A DNA stretch of 64,000 bases from Bicyclus anynana (taxonomy: Eukaryota > Arthropoda > Insecta > Lepidoptera > Nymphalidae): positions 6,635,107 through 6,699,106 of the forward strand of contig NC_069084.1 in assembly GCF_947172395.1 (NCBI RefSeq), written 5' to 3'. Positions 44,411 to 56,500 of this stretch are shown here, in pieces (within the stretch, counting starts at the first letter, position 1; every line of letters starts with the position of its first letter). The notes beneath the pieces were generated by a model. It was not told the DNA's origin, did not search any database, and saw only the letters and a list, made by a program, of their open reading frames with translations. Position numbers and translations under genes: made by a program.

Positions 44411-46334
44411 AATTGTTTATTTATTTATTGAGAAAAATCAACTGCTAATACATTAAGTCCATGCTTGTAATTATGTACATTAATAAGGTAATGCTTAGCT
44501 ACTAATAGATTTTCACAACGTTCACAAATTTTAAGTATATTATGTCATTAAATTCGCTAACGTTGTAGTTGTAGTAAAATATGTAGTCGTTTCTAATATT
44601 TCTGTTACATTACAATAAACAATAATATAAATTTATAGTGTTTACAATAAAATAAAAAAAAAACAATTATAAGCTAATTTACATCACTAACAATTAATTT
44701 GGGGTACCTAAACTATATTACAGGTATAACTAAGAAAATTACACAAATTGGTACTAAAGTTAACGATTCAAAATGTCAATTGTTAGTACGATTAACCACT
44801 TGAACGCCACTTATCGAATCAAAATTACGCAGATATGCCCACGGCGCGAGTTTTCGCGAGTGTTCTGTGCTCCCTGTCGTGATAAAAACATTCACCAGAA
44901 TAACACTATACCATCGAATTTAAAGTAAATTATATCGTCATGTAGGTTATTGTTTTGGGACTAAATTTATCTATAAATACATACCGCAAACGATGTTTAA
45001 CACTTACAGTTACAGGTATAAGTTAATCAATCGTTCCATATTGATGATAATGACTAGAACTTGCTTCAGAGAGGACGGACGTACTCTCTAAAGCACGGGG
45101 TTGTAACACCGCCTAATCGTGTATGGCACGCATATATTACCTACATCCAAAATTTATTACAGCACTCGACTGTATCAGGGAATTTGTTAGGTCGAGTAAG
45201 GTTTATGATAAATTGTGTTGACACTTTTAAAAACATTTATTATGTGAAATTCGCTTCCATGGACAATTTAAAAATGGTAATTCAGATAACTGGTTATAAA
45301 AGAATAGGACGATTTAAATTTTTTATGTTAGACCCTTTGTGTTTTGATCCATTCAGATTAGACGTAAGGAAAAGTACATTTTTAATAGCCGTTTTTAACC
45401 GACTTAAAAAAAGGAATTTTATGTTTTTACCGCATAAGTAGGTGCGTCATTTCTTAAGCAATTAAAAATTAAAAAATTAATTAAAAAGTAATTGAAAAAA
45501 AAAATAATTAAAAAATCTTTTTTTCTTTGAAAGAGTATACTTCCAAATTGGTCTCATTTGATTTTCATGAAAATCGGTTCAGTGATTTTGTGTTAAAATG
45601 AAAATAGCGATCTTGGCTTAGAAGCACCACAGTACGGCCCATTTAACTTTTAATTAATACGTCACTGGCTTGGCACCGCTTTCAAAGTGATCAGAAGGTA
45701 GCACATACGATGTTATTTTTCGCTTTTTAGTTTATTGTTGTGATTTTGAAGTCGGTCCAATTCTTTTGTTAAAAATATAATTTTATAACATGAAAATGGA
45801 ACTGACTTCAAAGATATATTTCTTTTATTTTGATTTTAACACAAATTTACTAAACCGATTTTTAATAAAATCAAATGGGACCAATCTGGAAGTAATACTT
45901 TTGAAACCAAAAAAAATTGGTTGTAAACTGACCAAAAATATACGATATATACGTAGGTATAGTATGAATTGAGAACCTCGCCTTTTTTTTAAATCGGTTA
46001 ATAAAATACGTAAATATACGAGAACCTCGTGCCTACTAGTTTTCCAGTAAAACTGTTGGCTGAGCAATTTTATTTACCTTTGTAGGGAAGCAGAAATCAT
46101 CAGCTGTGAAAAGATGTGACGGATCGCAGTCTGTCGTTAAAACTCAAAGGAACTTTATTCAGATCCCTTTTTTAATAATAAAATCGCCCATCAATCATGG
46201 CTGCTAAAGAACGATGAAAGGGAACCATTTAATAAGTTTCTAACACGATATCTTTGTAAAATTGTATTTCACTGCTGTCCAATTTCCAAATTATCATTAG
46301 TTTTTTTTAAATACTAAGTATTGTAAGTATTTGA
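44411..46334. other. AT-rich region with degraded repeats, no gene seen
   Basis: Pieces of a repeat with TTTTTGAAGTCGGT ends and GTGATCAGAAGGTAGCACAT occur at about 45600-45760 and 45780-46030, related to 4282, 10862 and 49185-49860. An open frame at 45061-45441 lacks any recognisable domain. Confidence 0.4.
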
Positions 46335-46635
46335 CGCCTCCGTGGCGCAGTGGATTTACAAGACGGAGGTCCTGGGTTCGATCCCCGGCTGGGCCGATTG
46401 AGGTTTTCTTGGTCCAGGTCTGGCTGGTGGGAGGCTTCGGCCGTGGCTAGTTACCACCCTACCGTCAAAGACGTACCGCCAAGCGATTTAGCGTTCCGGT
46501 ACGATGTCGTGTAGAAACCGATAGGGGTGTGGATTTCATCCTCCTCCTAACAAGTGAGCCCGCTTCCATCTTATATTGCATCATCGCTTACCATCAGGTG
46601 AGATTGTAATCAAGAGCTAACTTGTAAAGAATAAA
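46335..46635 (+). mobile_element. tRNA-derived SINE, family B, full length
   Basis: Starts GCCTCCGTGGCGCAGTGG, B box GGTTCGATCCC, body GCGATTTAGCGTTCCGGTAC, end ACTTGTAAAGAATAAATAAA. The best family B copy here. Confidence 0.9.
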
Positions 46636-46804
46636 TAAAATATATTACTCTTCTTTGCGTAAATATTTAAATAATATTTGCCCGTATCTTCTAAATACCA
46701 ATAGAAAATATTGTACTTGGAGTGAGTATGACAATAGATCATCAAACCACGACTTCTTGGTGAAGAATGGAGCCCATTTATCGCTGAGATATTGAGGCTT
46801 CAAA

Positions 46805-46950
46805 TCTATACTAATATTATAAAGCTGAAAAGTTTGTTTTTGTTTGTTTGAACGCGCTAATCTCATAAACTACTGGTCCGATTTTAAAAATTCTTTCAGT
46901 GTTAGATAGCCCATTTTTCGAAAAAGGCTATAGGCTATATTTTACGAACG
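46805..46950 (-). repeat. Interspersed repeat of the GACGCCGCGCGG type, 3' part reversed
   Basis: CTATACTAATATTATAAAGC, AACGCGCTAATCTCATAAAC and GGTCCGATTTTAAAAATTC blocks; the head is missing. Confidence 0.7.
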
Positions 46951-47012
46951 AAGTTGACAAGCTATATTTATATATTTCCTTTTTTATAATAAGTAGTTAA
47001 TATTATAGATTA

Positions 47013-47325
47013 GAGCCGTGATAGCCCAGTGGATATGACCTCTGCCTCTGATTCCGGAGGGTGTGGGTTCGAATCCGGTCGGGGCATGCACCTCCAATTT
47101 TTCAGTTGTGTGCATTTTAATAAATTAAATATCACGTGTCTCAATCGGTGAAGGAAAACATCGTGAGGAAACCTGCATACCAGAGAATTATCTTAATTCT
47201 CTGCGTGTGTGAAGTCTGCCAATCCGCATTGGGCCAGCGTGGTGGACTATTGGCCTAACCCCTCTCATTCTGAGAGGAGACTCGAGCTCAGCAGTGAGGC
47301 GAATATGGGTTGATGACGTATTATA
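47013..47325 (+). mobile_element. tRNA-derived SINE, family A, full length
   Basis: Starts AGAGCCGTGATAGCCCAGTG (A-box-like), B box GGTTCGAATCC, CATCGTGAGGAAACC, GGGCCAGCGTGGTGGAC, ending GAATATGGGTTGATGACG. The reference copy for family A in this window. Confidence 0.92.
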
Positions 47326-47329
47326 GATT

Positions 47330-47755
47330 AAGGTAGTCAGTTTAAGAAGACAGTTTTAAAATTATTTTAAAATGAATTGTAAAGGCTTAAATAAAAATAA
47401 ATATTTTTTTATAAACATCTATTTTATTATACAAATTATTTACATTAAATTGCTCAACGGTTCCCTTGTGACGAAACTTCGGCCGAACATGATGGATTAC
47501 AATCAAGACCGATGCCATTAGAACTCAAAGGACTTTATTCAAATCCCCTTTATAATCGCGAATAACCGTTCATCGATCAAGGACCTTAAATTGCAAGATC
47601 TAAGATAAGGTGATTTGAATCTTACTTCTTCGTGAAAGTATTTTCAATGGCTGGTTTGAAAAATAACGATATATGTATGCAAAGTTAGCGATATGTCAAC
47701 AAGATAAGTAAGAATAATATTATTATGTACGTTAATGCTTTGATGTATTTTTATT
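47330..47755. other. AT-rich sequence, no gene seen
   Basis: Shares AACTCAAAGGACTTTATTC with 46140-46180 but no gene is recognised. Confidence 0.4.
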
Positions 47756-47759
47756 TTGT

Positions 47760-47910
47760 ACTAGCGGACGCCCGCTACTTCGTCTGTGTGAATCTCTACT
47801 ACAACCCTACCCTACTCCCACTCTACAGCTACGGTACCATACAGGGGATGAGTAGGGACTCAACCCTACCCCTAAACTACTCCTACACTACTCCTACTCT
47901 AATATAACCT
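47760..47910 (+). repeat. CGGACGCCC repeat with degenerate CCCTA tract
   Basis: Head TAGCGGACGCCCGCTACTTC, then a CCTACCC/ACTCCTAC-type run to about 47905 and CCCAGGAGTACTAG. Confidence 0.7.
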
Positions 47911-48755
47911 GCCCAGGAGTACTAGAATAATTGTACTAAGTTTCATTAAAATTCGTCGAGTAGTTTTTGTTTTTATAACGTATATATTCAGGCAGACAAA
48001 AATTTTACTAATTCCATTTTTGGCATCAGTATCGATCACTTATCACCCCCGATAGTTATTTTGGAAATATATTTCATGTACAGAATCGACCCCTCTACAG
48101 ATTTATTATAGGTATTTTCAATGAATAAACTGTCTTTATTATCTTTCAATGACTCTCATCTCATCTTAGAAGTACAATGAACTATTAACTATTATATTAA
48201 TATACTAATTAATATTAACGTCTATTAATAAATTACCGAAACCTTTAACAAACTGATCAAGCTTGTACAAATGCGATAATCTGTTTAGGCCGCCTGTGTT
48301 CGATGTTAGGTATTGCTTTATCAAATTAACGAGAGATCATTACTTCGATAGGTCTTGTACTCGTATCTATTTGTCTGAGACTTTGACCTTTATAAATGTA
48401 CATCTGTCAGCGGCGAAGAGTTCATGCAAGCCGATTCCCGCCGGGTTACCTTTGAAAATCCATGCATATTCATTGTTATAATATATCATTATGGAACTTA
48501 AGCTAACTTATCCTAATAACTATACAAATCATGCCCACGTGGAATGTTGGCAAGAATACTGGCTGCATTTTCGCGCTGGACAGTCAGGCTGATCTTTTGC
48601 GCAAAAAAATGCGCCAGCCCTTCTGTCACCAGGTGTATTAGTGTGAATTTCTTTTTCCATTGAACGGCTTACCTTCATCTAAATTACATCCTTGGCCACT
48701 GATATCTATCGAGCCAAATATATTAATATATCCAGTTCAGAATTTGCACTGAGAT
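47911..48755. other. AT-rich sequence, no gene seen
   Basis: No supported gene. A GC-richer patch at 48540-48640 looks like old repeat sequence but could not be classified. Confidence 0.35.
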
Positions 48756-48759
48756 GGAC

Positions 48760-48990
48760 TTGTGAGTCGAGAAGAGCCGATGGACGTTGGGGTCCCAAGG
48801 TGCTGAAATGGCGACTCCGCACCGGAAAGCGCAGTGTTGGTCGACCTCCCACTAGGTGGACCGAGGACATCTAGTGGATCGCACGAAACCGCTGGATGCT
48901 GGCGGCTCGAGACCGTTATGCTTGGAGGTCCATGCAAGAGGCCTATGTCCAGCAGTGGACGTCGATCGGCTGTTAATGATGATGATAATG
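48760..48990 (+). mobile_element. RTE LINE 3' end, second subfamily
   Basis: Plus-strand SRRADGRWGPKVLKWRLRTG then KRSVGRPPTRWTEDI, stop, RWMLAAR and AYVQQWTSIG, ending AATGATGATGATAATGG. It differs from the 40183 subfamily in the MLAAR versus MQVAQ segment and resembles 34226. Confidence 0.85.
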
Positions 48991-49184
48991 GACTTGTGAT
49001 TATACCATTAAATGATAATATAAAAAAATCTTGACGATTAATGTGGAAAATGTGTATAAAAATCAATTTGGTATAAAAATACCAATGATAATGATTAAAA
49101 AGCTATTAACATATGAATTTATGCATAATATTTTCTAGCAAAGAATATTGACGTATTGTTTACCGACTACAAAAAAAGAGGTTC

Positions 49185-49860
49185 TGAATTCGTTGCGTAT
49201 GATTTTTTTTTATGGTTTGTAACTTTCCAAAACTTGGTCACTTATTAACCAATTTTGAAAATTATTTGAAATTTTGTTTGAAAGATTAAACTTTCAGATT
49301 GGTCCCATTTTATTTTTATAAAAATCAGCTTAATAATTTTGTGTTAAAATCAAAATAACTGAAATACGTCTTTGAAGTCGGTTCCATTTTCTTCTTCTTT
49401 CTTCCAAAATCTTTTTAACAAAAAAATTGTATCTACTTCAAAATAACAAAAATAAACTTAAAAGCTACCTGTGATCAGTATGCTACCTTCTGATCTCTTT
49501 GAAGGAGGTGCCAACACTCTGATGCATTACTGAAGCCGATTAAATCATAAACTTTTAGGATTCAAAGACAGTTCGTTCCCGTGGTTCTTTCAGAAACGGG
49601 TTTATTACGTCACTGGCTTGGCATCGCCTTCAACATGATCAGAAGTTAGCACATACGATGTTATTTTTCGCTTTTAAGTTTATTTTTCTGTTTTTAGTGT
49701 GTTCTAGCATTTGTGTTAAAGTGAAAATAACGAATTTGGAATTGAGACCAATCTGGAAGATTTCTTTCAAACAAAAAAAAAGTTTTTTTAAATTGGTTAA
49801 CAAATGACGAAGTTATGCGGTAACAAACCTGAGGATCTCCTCCTTTTTTTGAAGTCGGTT
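49185..49860. repeat. GAAGTCGGTT-type interspersed repeats
   Basis: Several modules with TTGAAGTCGGTT, TGATCAGTATGCTACCTTCT and ACATACGATGTTATTTTTCG, in mixed orientation and related to 4282 and 45600. Ends not resolved. Confidence 0.5.
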
Positions 49861-50320
49861 AAAAATCATTGAAATCAACCTTGTTCTTCACTGAAATCTC
49901 TAGTCACGTGAAAAACACAATTTCATAGACGTGTTACTCGAGTTTCCAATTGATAATTTAAATCCAATTGCGTAATTTTAATTAATTGTTTTGCACCTTG
50001 ACATAATTTATTTTATTATAATACTTGATATATCATTGCCATGATAAATCATTACAACTTGATAAGTATAACACTCATGAGGTTTCCTAACAGAGTGGTC
50101 TGACGTAAATCATCACATTCCATGAAAAAAGTCATTTTTGTCCCAATCAGTGATTTTTGACCAAAATTTGGTTTCCATGTTTGAGATTTGACGTTATTAA
50201 TAATATTCTGTGTATGTTATTTGGCAAATTAAAATATTTGACAAGCCGCAAAGTAAATTTACGTTTAGAAATCAGTGTGCCTGTGGGAGTTTTCAATAAG
50301 TAACAGTAGGCCCTCAGAGG

Positions 50321-50493
50321 GCCTAGTGGCAGTTTGATACTGTTACTGTCACGTAACGTAAACGCGAATTTTTAAGGAATTGAAACAGCGCCATCTAGTA
50401 GCACTACTGCACAACTGTTTCAATTCCATATAAATTTGCGTTTACGTCAACGTGATAGTAACAGTATGAAAATATTGAAAACTACCACTAGGC
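50321..50493 (-). mobile_element. Foldback MITE, copy 1 of an inverted pair
   Basis: Its two halves are inverted repeats: ACTGTCACGTAACGTAAACG and GGAATTGAAACA on the left, TGTTTCAATTCC and CGTTTACGTCAACGTG on the right. The central loop carries the reverse of CTACTAGATGGCGCT. It is bounded by GCCTAGTGG-type ends. A deleted derivative of the same element lies just upstream at 50279-50312. Confidence 0.85.
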
Positions 50494-50945
50494 ACACTGA
50501 AAACAAAAAGTTTAAGCAAGCATATTTTTTTTTAAAAAGAACAATGTTGTGAATATTCCTCTCAAAATTTGTTTTCTGTTTCGCAACTAGATATATAAGA
50601 TACATCTTTAAAACAAAAGTAAATGTACATCTTCTACGCAAGTTCCTATTTCCATCTCTGGCCTCATTTTTACCATTAGAAATTGGTCAAGCATGTGCTA
50701 ATTTAGTTAAAAATTAAAAAAGTTTTATTTTTGCGTTCCTTCTTTAAATACTTTAATAATTCAAAGTTGTACATTTTTTTTGTACCTATAAGATTGATAA
50801 TACCAATCATTTAGAAAACTAGCGTCGCCATTTCTTTTTAATTTGGATTGACATGCTGCTCTATTAATTTGAGATAGGATTTTAAAATATCGACCAAGTC
50901 ACCAGCTAAAGCCACGTTATAGGAAAGTTCATTAGTCTTCAGTGT

Positions 50946-51119
50946 GCCTAGTGGGAGTTTTTAATATTTTCATACTGTTACTATCACGTTAACGTAAACG
51001 CGAATTTATATGGAATTGAAACAGTTGTGCAGTAGTGCCACTAGATGGCGCTGTTTCAATTCCTTAGAAATTCCCGTTTATGTTAACGCTATCGTCACAG
51101 TATCAAACTGGCACTAGGC
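50946..51119 (+). mobile_element. Foldback MITE, copy 2 of an inverted pair
   Basis: Opposite orientation to the copy at 50321, 174 bp. Loop CCACTAGATGGCGCTG at 51038-51053. Outer flanks CAGTGTG and CCTCAGA recur at all three copies, suggesting they belong to the element ends. Confidence 0.85.
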
Positions 51120-51599
51120 CCTCAGAACTAACATCATTATAATTTAATGGTTTTTCATGCTATTTAAAGTTGCTACTTGAGTAAAATAGATGGAATTTAA
51201 TATCTTACTTTAGACATTGTAATATTTTGTCCTTAACGGTAGCTAGCGAGGATTTGAAATTATAATATGAACGTACAGTATATTGTGAACCAGGCTCCCA
51301 GTTAAGACCTTGCACGTGACGCTCTATGTTCCTATCTACATTATCAAACCGAGGCGAGCGGTCTGGTTATAAAATGCGGTCATAACTACGCTCGTCGAGA
51401 AAGTACCTTAACTCGACTGCTGAAATATGTTATTTTAGCTGAGTAAAAGGTATTGGGATCAGACTTGTACCTACCTAACTATAAAGATTAGTATAGCTAG
51501 ATAAATTCATCATCAGCCACGTTTGGAACCCTCGTAACTTTAATTTTAAATTTTCGAATAATTATTATCACCATTATCTTAAGTTTAATATTATTACCT

Positions 51600-51935
51600 G
51601 ACGTTCTCTGCGCGATCGAATCAGAAATGAGGAGATCCGCAGAACAACCAAAGTCACTGACATAGCTCAACGAGTTGCGAAGCTGAAGTGGCAATGGACG
51701 GGGCACATAGTTCGAAGGGCTGATGGACGTTGGGGTCCCAAAGTGCTGGAATGACGACCCCGCAGTAAGCGCAGTGTTGGCCGGCCTTCCACCAGGCGAG
51801 TCAACGACATCAAGCGAGTCGCAGGGATTCGCTGGATGCAGGTGGCTCAGTATCGTGATGTTTGGAAGTCCCTACAAAAGGCCTATGTCCTGCAGTGGAC
51901 GTCCATCGGCTGATATGATGATGATGATGAGACAG
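51600..51935 (+). mobile_element. RTE LINE 3' end
   Basis: Plus-strand SLRDRIRNEEIRRTTKVTD, IAQRVAKLKWQWTGHIVRRA, DGRWGPKVLE, then after a single frame shift KRSVGRPSTRRVNDIKRVAG and RWMQVAQYRDVWKSLQKAYV, ending CATCGGCTGATATGATG. Truncated upstream. Confidence 0.9.
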
Positions 51936-51959
51936 AAATTTAATTTATTGATGTATTAA

Positions 51960-52940
51960 TTGGATTCGAAAAGTATTTAACTAGTTCAAAGCTTTCATAA
52001 ACTCAATTTTTCTCGTTTATTTGACTTGAATAGGAAATTTACTGCTTCGAATATTAATTCGTATCAAGCTCTATTATGAATAGTATTTAGGTCTACGTAA
52101 TATTTCACAAAAATGCGAATAAAATTTCTAATATCACGTGACACACAATTTACACCTACTTCATCTGTATATTTGCTTAATTAGTTACTGAATACGTCGT
52201 CCTAGATTTTTATTTTAAGGCACAATATTTATCTTACATTGAAACTTATAATTAAGTAGGTAATGTGGATTGAATTACATTGAACTACATTATAATATAA
52301 TTGCTATAAGATAAAACAGTGTGAACATTATTTTAGCTCTAACTAGCTACTTTATGTTGATTTAAAATAATGATTATCTTGGGAACGAGATTCATCTATG
52401 TATACTTCTATACTTACTACTATTAAAGAAGTAAAGTTTGTTGTATTCTAGACGTAATCTCTGGATTTACTGAACCGATTTTGATAACTCTTTTACCACT
52501 AAAAGCCACGTTATTTGGGTAATAAGATATATTTAATCACCGTATTCTCACATGAATAGTTCTGGCAGAGAGGCAGGACTTGACTTTAACAAAAATAGCC
52601 TAAATTTACTAAAAAATCAAATCCAAGCAGTCCTCACAACCTTTACATATTTATAATATTAGTATACCTAAAAAACACAAGTTAACATCCTAATAAACCT
52701 GCTAAGCTTAAAATTTTCTTAATTCTCTACGAGTGTGAAGTCAATAAAAAAAAATTCTCAATAAAAAAAAATAAAAAAAAAATTAGATCGTTACATTATA
52801 AGCGAGTACTTACTTACTTATAATATGTGAAGGATCGCCCCAAGACGCAGTTTCTTATCAGTCAGTATCAAACGTCGAACTCATAACGGTTGTCATAGCA
52901 CTTCACAAAATACAGTAGAATGAAAGCCTGCAATGGTCAG
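51960..52940. other. AT-rich sequence, no gene seen
   Basis: No gene. Degraded CTACTGGACCGATTT-type repeat around 52420-52680. Confidence 0.4.
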
Positions 52941-52947
52941 ACATACA

Positions 52948-53165
52948 GCCTCCGTGGCGTGTTGGTATACGCGGTGGATTCACAAGACGGAGGTCCCGAG
53001 TTTGATCCCTGGGTGAGCTGATTGGAGTTTTCTTAATTGGTCCAGGCCTGGTGGTGGGAGGGTTCGGATGTGGTTATTTACCAACCTGCCGGTGATTTAG
53101 CGTTCCAGTACGATGTCGTGTAGAAACCGACGGGGTTGGTACTCGTTATTGATACAAGTTAGGAG
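52948..53165 (+). mobile_element. tRNA-derived SINE, family B, degraded
   Basis: GCCTCCGTGGCGTGTTGG head, GATTTAGCGTTCCAGTACG body. It runs into AGTTAGGAGGAGG in the wrong sense near 53158. A reversed head fragment lies at 53269-53292. Confidence 0.75.
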
Positions 53166-53452
53166 GAGGGGAGTTGCTCAAAAATTATTACTAACTAGCT
53201 GTTATTTTTACATATTATGCTTAATTAAGAGTTGAATAACTTGACAGCCACATTGTCCTACAAATACCACTACGCCACGGAGACCGTCTTCATAAAATGA
53301 GGTATGTCCGGCGATCGCAGGCTCAGTCCATAATTATAAACAATTAATCTTCAATAACATAATCTTTATCTGTGAATCGGTGTGAAGGTTCACCGTTATC
53401 AGACATTCGATAATTGTATTGACCCAATATTCTTTCTTTTGTAACTCCTAGG

Positions 53453-53489
53453 TATAAATGGAGCTTCAATGGGGTGTACCATGGTCAGT
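53453..53489 (+). promoter_or_regulatory. Core promoter of the serine protease gene: TATA box and initiator
   Basis: TATAAA at 53453-53458 and TCAGT at 53485-53489 match the arthropod TATA and initiator consensus. Their spacing of about 32 bp is ideal. It implies a 5' leader of about 23 bases before the ATG at 53510. Confidence 0.75.
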
Positions 53490-53509
53490 TTCGATTGTAA
53501 CGCAAAAAT

Positions 53510-56500
53510 ATGTACAAAGTTGTATTGTTTATGTGTATTGGATATGCTGGTAAGATAACTATAACAATGGCTTAATGTAAATTAATACTACAAAAAGTAA
53601 ATTCCGAAATCATCGCTGACTTTAGAAACAATAGGAAGTTTTTATAAAAATAAATGGAATTTGGAGACTTAGTTCTGTGTTAATTAAATTACTTTGAAGC
53701 TAGTGTACGACAAATTAATATCCGACTATCAAGTCTCGTTTTCTTCAGACCTGTTTTTGTTTTTATTGATGGTTTTAATTAGTTAGCAACTGACTTGTTT
53801 GTGATTTTGTACATGTGTATTATAATTAAAATTATCAAAAAAAAAACGACTTTAAAATGTTGAAAAATATAATTAACAAATCTCAAGATAATGTGGCTTG
53901 GTGAACATCGATAACAATTAATAATTTTATGTTAAAAATTATATCTTATAATGTCCTCGGTCAAGAAAATTCCTTACTGCTACATAATGTGATACCCAAA
54001 AAAATATTAATCTATATGGGACCACGGATCAGGAATAGCTCTCTAGCCTCAATAGCTCAACGGTAAGAGCGGTCGGACTCATCACCGAGAGGTGGTGGTT
54101 CGATCCCCGCCCCGTTGGTCTATTGTCGTACCCACTCCTAGCACAGTCTTACCCGACTAGTTGGAGGGGAGTGGGAATATTGGTCATATTTAATACATAT
54201 GGCAAATATTCTTAAAAAAAAAAAAAAAAATACTGTGAACATTTATCAGCTGATAATGATGATGATCATCTTGAAAGCATCGTTTATTATATTCATTGAC
54301 AGCCGTGATAGCCCAGTGCATGACTTGATATGATGATATGATGTGACATCTGCCTTCGATTCGGAGGTCGTAGGTTTGAATCCGGCCCGGGGTATGACCC
54401 TCTAACTTTTTAGTTATGTACATTTTAAGAATTGAAATATCTCGTGTCTCAAACGGTGAAGAAAAAACGTCGTGAGGAACCTGAACATTTGGGAATTGTC
54501 TTAATTATATACATGTGTGAAGTCTGCACATCCGCATTAGGCCAGCGTGGTGGACTATTTAGCCTAACCCCTCTCATTCTGAGAGGAGACTCATTCTCAA
54601 GAGTGCTGATGAATTGCCGGAATTCATATAATTTCTAACATAATTTATTCAAACTTTCAGCGTCCATTCCGCTCAAGGAAGACACGAGAATAGTAGGAGG
54701 AGAAGATGTGGACATAAAGGAGATACCGTACCAAGTGTCGCTGTTGAGTAGAGGCAGACACATGTGTGGTGGTGCTATCATCGACACTGATCTCGTCATA
54801 ACCGCGGCTCATTGTGTTATTGGGTAAGTTTTAGTATATACTAGCTGACGCCGCGCGGTTTCACTCGTGTGGTTCCCGTCCTCGTAGATATACGGGGATA
54901 ATATATAGCCTATAGCCTTCCTCGAGAAATGGACTATCTAACACTGAAATAATTTTTCAAATCGGACCAGTAGTTTCTGAGTTTTGTCACAAAAATTTAA
55001 TCCTATGGTATAATTTGCCATAAAAATTCCAACAATAACGGTTAATTTTGCTTTGTCCAAAATAACTGTTTCAAAATAATAATTAAAATTTTATTTTAAA
55101 TTATATGAATGTTTGATAAGACATCTTAATAATTTAATATGATAAGACAAAAAGATCTAGGTTTTGCTTTTGTCTCACGGCTAACATCATTTAACTTTTA
55201 TTATTTCATTACAACAAGATTTAATAACAATGAGTTATAAAATAATTTATTTAACGATTAAATCAGAAGTACGTGCTTTTGTACAAGTAGGAATAAAACA
55301 ACGTTCTGCATTTGGGTACAGATGTTATCAAAGACAATAACTGCAGCGGACTGCAGCTAGCAACTTTAGGTAAATAGTCGAGACATAACTAAAACTGAAC
55401 AAGCAATGGGCAGGGTGTCTTACTTACCTTGGGAGACCAATAAACGTAAAATACCCAAAATACGAGCAGTATATTTGACGATGCATCGGTGCCTCATGAA
55501 ACCCGAATTATAAAGGCTTTAGAACGGAGTTGAAAGTCTAACTCATTGAGGGATAAAAATAGCGTTCAATTGTATTAAGTTACAGTCACATACATCCCCA
55601 GCTGAGCCGATTGAGGTTTTCTTAATTGGTCCAGGTCTGGCTAGTGGGAGGCTTTGGCCGTGGCTACTTACCACCCTACCGACAAAGACGTACCGCCAAG
55701 TGATTTAGCGTTCCAGTACGTTGTCGTGTATAAACCGTAAGGGGTGTAGATTTTCATCCTCCTCCTAACAAGTAAGCCCGCTTCCATCATAGATTGCATC
55801 ATCACTTACTACCAGGTGAGATTGTAATAAAGGGCTAACTTGTAAAAGAATAAAAAAAAATCGACTCCTAGAGCATCAACATTTATTTTACTACTTTCCA
55901 TTTTCTAGGAGCTCCGTGAAGAACCTCCAAATAAGGGCAGGGTCATCATCAAGCCAAACAGGGGGTGAGCTGTACCAAGTCGGTGACTATGCGTGGAATC
56001 CCGACTTCACATACAACAAAATGGACAGTGACATTGCTATATTATGGCTAACCAAACCTCTGGAGTATAGTGATAGTATTGCACCGATACCTATGTTCGA
56101 CGCTGGGGAAGAGATACAAGATGGTGATATAACCGTAGTTTCTGGATGGGGGAACATAAGAGTGAGTAATTGGAATATACATCATCATATCAGCCGATGG
56201 CCGTCCACTGCAGGACATAGGCCTTTTGTAAGGACTTCCAAACATCACGATACTGAGCCACCTGCATCCAGCGAATCCCTGCGACTCGCTTGATGTCGTC
56301 AGTCCACCTGGTTGGGGGTCGGCCAACACTGCGCTTACTAGTGCGGGGTCGCCATTCTAGCACTTTGGGACCCCAACGTCCATCGGCTCTTCGAACTATG
56401 TGCCCCGCCCATTGCCACTTCAGCTTCGCAACTCGTTGAGCTATGTCGGTGACTTTGGTTCTTCTGCGGATCTCCTCATTTCTGATTCGATCACGCAGAG

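Noticed and set aside
45061..45441. Protein-coding gene of 126 codons
   Set aside because: No domain, no promoter, no splice context, biased AT-rich composition, and part of the frame is GAAGTCGG-type repeat sequence.
47013..47090. tRNA gene, because of A- and B-box-like sequences
   Set aside because: The tRNA-like head is followed by a 240-bp unrelated body and recurs in many copies; no convincing full cloverleaf. It is a SINE. The same applies to the heads at 32626, 44112, 46335 and 54046.
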